Below, piece after piece: positions 61,842 to 64,000 of a stretch of DNA of 64,000 nucleotides. Both the position numbers and the translations under genes were made by a program. A model generated the notes under the pieces. The model was not told the DNA's origin and ran no database searches. It saw only the letters and a list, made by a program, of their open reading frames with translations. Origin of the DNA: JAHBNG01 sp039028975 (lineage in GTDB: Bacteria > Chloroflexota > Anaerolineae > Caldilineales > Caldilineaceae); the NCBI GenBank assembly GCA_039028975.1, contig JBCCHB010000050.1:35109-99108 (forward strand), read 5' to 3'. Positions within the stretch are counted from its first letter, which is position 1; every line of letters begins with the position of its first letter.

Positions 61842-62096
61842 ATGAGCGTAATAAAAACGGCCATTTCGCTTCAGGAGAGCCTATTTCAACAGATAGAACA
61901 AATAGCCCAGGATCTAAATTTATCTCGCAGTAGCTTGATTGCTGTGGCATTAGAGGAATTTATTGAACGTCAGAAAAATAAACGATTGCTTGAACAACTA
62001 AATGCCGCCTACACAAATGACCCTCAAATAGAGGAACAGCAAGTATCTCAAGCTCATCGCAAACATTTCCAGCAGACTTCAGAGGTTGACTGGTGA
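61842..62096 (+). CDS. RHH-type antitoxin
   Basis: 84 residues from ATG 61842 (GAAAGG 9 bp upstream; an earlier ATG at 61833 abuts that sequence). The N-terminal ribbon-helix-helix pattern is VIKTAISLQESLFQQIEQIA followed by SRSSLIAVALEEFIERQ. The C-terminal tail is acidic and glutamine-rich and would block the toxin. TGA overlaps the toxin start (GTGA). Confidence 0.85.
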   Translation: MSVIKTAISLQESLFQQIEQIAQDLNLSRSSLIAVALEEFIERQKNKRLLEQLNAAYTNDPQIEEQQVSQAHRKHFQQTSEVDW

Positions 62097-62446
62097 TCGA
62101 ACAAGGTGATGTTTATTGGATCGACCTTGGTGAACCAGCTGGCTCAGAACCTGATTTCCTTCGTCCTCATGTGGTGATTCAGAATAATGTCTTTAATATG
62201 AGTCGAATCAACACAACTGTCGTCTGCGCCATTACATCTAACCTTAAAAGAGGCGAAGCGCCGGGCAACGTTGTTCTGCACAAAGGGGAGGCGAATCTAC
62301 CAAAGCCGAGCGTTGTCAACGTTTCCCAAATCTATACTGTCGATAAATCGGAACTTTATGACAAGATCGGCACTTTATCACCAAAGCGTGTCGATGAAAT
62401 TATTCAGGGTATTCAACTGCTCTTAGAGCCACGTGAATTAGATTAA
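62093..62446 (+). CDS. mazF: MazF/PemK-like endoribonuclease toxin
   Basis: 117 residues starting with GTG 62093. Motifs are QGDVYWIDLGEPAGSEPDFLRPHVVIQN near 4-31, VVCAITSNLKR near 42-52, and PKPSVVNVSQIYTVDKSEL near 69-87, the MazF CcdB/MazF fold with Arg in the RP motif. Cuts mRNA at short sequences. Overlaps the RHH antitoxin by 4 bp. A PhyH gene begins 15 bp after its stop, an unusual cargo next to a TA pair. Confidence 0.92.
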   Translation: MIEQGDVYWIDLGEPAGSEPDFLRPHVVIQNNVFNMSRINTTVVCAITSNLKRGEAPGNVVLHKGEANLPKPSVVNVSQIYTVDKSELYDKIGTLSPKRVDEIIQGIQLLLEPRELD

Positions 62447-62461
62447 AGGATAACAAATACT

Positions 62462-63208
62462 GTGCGTTACGATCCTTCGATTATCCCAATAAAGATGAAT
62501 CCAGCCCTCACACCTGAACTACAACAAGAGGTCGATTTCTTCATGAAGTGGGGTTATTTAATTATTGAAGATGCCTTGACACCGGAACAAGTAGCGACGT
62601 TACAGGCCGCTTTGGATGAGGCATTTGCCCGCAACGAGAGTCAGTTCATTCATCAGTTGCTGGAAGAAGATGACCGATTTGCGTTCCTGCTCGACCATCC
62701 ACCCGTGTTGACACGAATGAAGGCCATTTTAGGCAATTGCGTCCAGCTCCATAGCGCAACCGCTCGCGTTACCATCCCAGATACGCCAGATCAAGATTGG
62801 CACCGTGACGGTCCTTGGCCGGTGGATCCCGACGGCACGCCCTACGGCAGCATTCCGGGGCAGATCAATTGTGGCTATTATCTGGATGAGCTGACTATGG
62901 AAAATGGTCCCATCTGCATCGTCCCAGGTAGCCATCGAGCGCCTTTCAAGCCCCCAGTAGGGCATCCTGAGTTTCCCGATCAGCTCTATGTCTTTGCCAA
63001 GCCAGGACAAGCCATCATGTTTAACGGCTGGCTCTACCATCGCGGCGTCGCCAACCAGTCAAACCAGAATCGTCGCACTTGCTTGATGTGCTATCAGAAC
63101 GCCTGGATGAAGTCGCGGGAGCCATTTGATGGGCCGCGAGTGACAAAGCTGCGGGATGAAGGGACTGATGAACAGAAGATGTTGTTGGGGGCCGTGCCGA
63201 ATTGGTAA
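62462..63208 (+). CDS. phytanoyl-CoA dioxygenase (PhyH) family protein
   Basis: 248 residues starting with GTG 62462. The iron motif is HRDGPWPVD near 105-113 (H-x-D), the distal His lies in YHRGVANQ near 193-200, and the 2-oxoglutarate Arg in NRRTCLMCYQ near 202-211. These are the three expected ligand positions of an active Fe(II)/2OG dioxygenase. The start follows the MazF stop by 15 bp, so it probably shares its transcript. Substrate unknown. A short 30-codon frame after the stop (63211-63303) is not considered a gene. Confidence 0.9.
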   Translation: MRYDPSIIPIKMNPALTPELQQEVDFFMKWGYLIIEDALTPEQVATLQAALDEAFARNESQFIHQLLEEDDRFAFLLDHPPVLTRMKAILGNCVQLHSATARVTIPDTPDQDWHRDGPWPVDPDGTPYGSIPGQINCGYYLDELTMENGPICIVPGSHRAPFKPPVGHPEFPDQLYVFAKPGQAIMFNGWLYHRGVANQSNQNRRTCLMCYQNAWMKSREPFDGPRVTKLRDEGTDEQKMLLGAVPNW

Positions 63209-63315
63209 GGGATGCAATATGTGATGATGCCCGACGATGAAGCCTATCGAGCGCATTGCCGACAGGGGTTCAACGCCAGCCGCGGTCCTGCCTGTGAATG
63301 GTGATAATACCTTTA

Positions 63316-63745
63316 TGAACTTACCAGACCCATCCACAAAACGAATCGCTTACGCGGCGTTTCAGACTATGGTCGTCTGCGCCGCACCAACGGCTATTAT
63401 GTAGACAAGACCCACTACATCCCGCTGATTGAAGCCGCTTCCTTTTACCTCTTCTGCATTCGCCCGCGCCGGGCAGGTAAGTCCTTCTTATTATCGATGT
63501 TACAGCACTATTGTGACGTCAATGAAGCCGACAACTTTGAGGCACTCTTTGGCAAGACCTACATCGGCCAGAATCCGACGCAGGATCGTAACAGCTATTT
63601 GGTCTTATTTTTCAACTTTGCCATGATAAGTTCGCTGCCTGAACAACTCCAAAGCTCCTTTGAAGAAAATATTAATAATGAGATTGATGATTTCCTCACT
63701 AGGTTTACCATTGCGATCTACCGTAAATTACCGGGTGCGTTTTAG
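63316..63745 (+). pseudogene. AAA-ATPase_like (DUF1703/PDDEXK_9-type) gene, frameshifted and truncated
   Basis: From ATG 63316 the frame reads NLPDPSTKRIAY, then shifts. The next frame continues GVSDYGRLRRTNGYYVDKTHYIPLIEA and FYLFCIRPRRAGKSFLLSMLQHYCD (Walker A-like RPRRAGKS). A 2-base insertion near 63350-63353 explains the shift. The frame ends at a TAG inside the 131-bp element (63733), where about 350 more residues would be expected, including the PDDEXK_9 nuclease part. So the gene is broken twice. It is a common scattered family of ATPase-nuclease fusions in repeat-rich genomes. Confidence 0.8.
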
Positions 63746-63862
63746 TTTGGGGGTACAAGAGTGCGTCGCACTGTTCAATTGCGGATGGGCGCTTGGATCT
63801 TTCTCTGAACAGTGCGACGCACTCGACTGGCTACATTCTCGCCCCGAAACCCAAAGGCACCC
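63733..63862. mobile_element. 131-bp MITE-like element, copy 2 (interrupts AAA-ATPase_like gene)
   Basis: Matches 61619-61749 except for one base deletion and one or two substitutions. Same GGGTGC/GCACCC ends and 19-bp inner inverted repeat. No target duplication: left flank GTAAATTACC, right flank AGGGCTGTTC. This suggests deletion after insertion, which would also explain the missing 3' part of the gene. Confidence 0.85.
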
Positions 63863-63876
63863 AGGGCTGTTCAGTG

Positions 63877-64000
63877 CTAAAGTAAGCCAGAATAGAGAGC
63901 CAAAGAGTCAAAGTCCATACAATTATCAAAAATCTCATCACTGACATTGGTGACGCTGTTAAAGCGAAAGACGTTGAGAGCGAAGCTGCGTAATTTGGCG
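63877..64000 (-). CDS. possible C-terminal end of a gene entering from the right
   Basis: On the minus strand an open frame of 40 codons enters at 63999 and stops at TAG 63879-63877. It reads RSFALNVFRFNSVTNVSDEI, and the tail contains MDFDSLALYSGLL. The residue composition looks protein-like, but with only 40 codons this is weak. It is not recognised. Confidence 0.3.
   Translation of the reverse strand, partial: AKLRSFALNVFRFNSVTNVSDEIFDNCMDFDSLALYSGLL

Overview
The window looks like a chromosomal segment of a free-living or host-associated bacterium, most likely a Chloroflexota of the Caldilineae/Anaerolineae type. The clues are indirect. Two giant secreted proteins end in the short hydrophobic '(Y/F)(L)(F)(L/I)P(L/F)V' tail that I associate with Chloroflexota surface proteins. 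There is an auracyanin-like cupredoxin protein, a Ycf46-type AAA+ ATPase, and many phytanoyl-CoA dioxygenase, sulfatase and amidohydrolase-type catabolic genes. No rRNA or marker gene fixes the taxonomy; the only structural RNA is a tmRNA. Gene starts often have weak or no Shine-Dalgarno sequences.

Layout. 1-8.2 kb (minus strand): a CHAT-domain protease cut by the window edge, a Ycf46-like AAA+ ATPase, a possible TerB_N-like protein, a patatin lipase and an unusual alpha/beta-hydrolase/acyl-CoA synthetase fusion. 8.3-14.4 kb: a small membrane protein, pncB (NAD salvage) and a three-gene corrinoid/methionine set (RACo-like activator, 'virulence factor' family protein, homocysteine S-methyltransferase). 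14.4-17.2 kb (minus): a VapBC pair, an ATPase, a redoxin read through an in-frame UGA at the catalytic position with a SECIS-like hairpin (predicted selenoprotein), and ssrA. 17.5-31.5 kb: two giant secreted proteins, one with a pectinacetylesterase-like domain and one with ten SdrD-B-like repeats. 31.9-44.9 kb: LysR regulator, DinB protein, creatininase, MBL-fold protein plus sulfatase, a small DUF4258/DUF2283 pair, isochorismatase, PhyH plus ABC exporter, aminoglycoside-phosphotransferase-like kinase and a class C beta-lactamase-like hydrolase. 45.0-48.8 kb: a three-gene cassette of EAD11-like/trypsin protease, EAD11-like/transmembrane protein and SH3/carbohydrate-binding lipoprotein. 48.8-54.3 kb: epimerase, nucleotidyltransferase, and a minus-strand catabolic operon (two amidohydrolases, Rieske protein, enolase-superfamily enzyme). 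55-64 kb: a membrane-anchored triple cupredoxin with very acidic linkers, an oligogalacturonate-lyase-like propeller, an unknown protein, an M28-like protein, an RHH/MazF pair followed by PhyH, and a broken AAA-ATPase_like gene.

The intergenic DNA is rich in short palindromic repeats. At least three unrelated families (about 70-130 bp) recur, usually within 10-150 bp upstream of start codons, and two of them end in a common AGTATA box that resembles a -10 element. A separate 131-bp MITE-like element occurs twice, once with a perfect 10-bp target duplication and once breaking a gene. Heptamer-like simple repeats lie in several other gaps.

The most interesting candidates are the selenocysteine redoxin/ATPase operon, the EAD11/protease/lipoprotein cassette (a possible surface-sensing conflict system), the promoter-proximal palindromes, and the triple cupredoxin. 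All functions are read from motifs by eye; no database search was possible.
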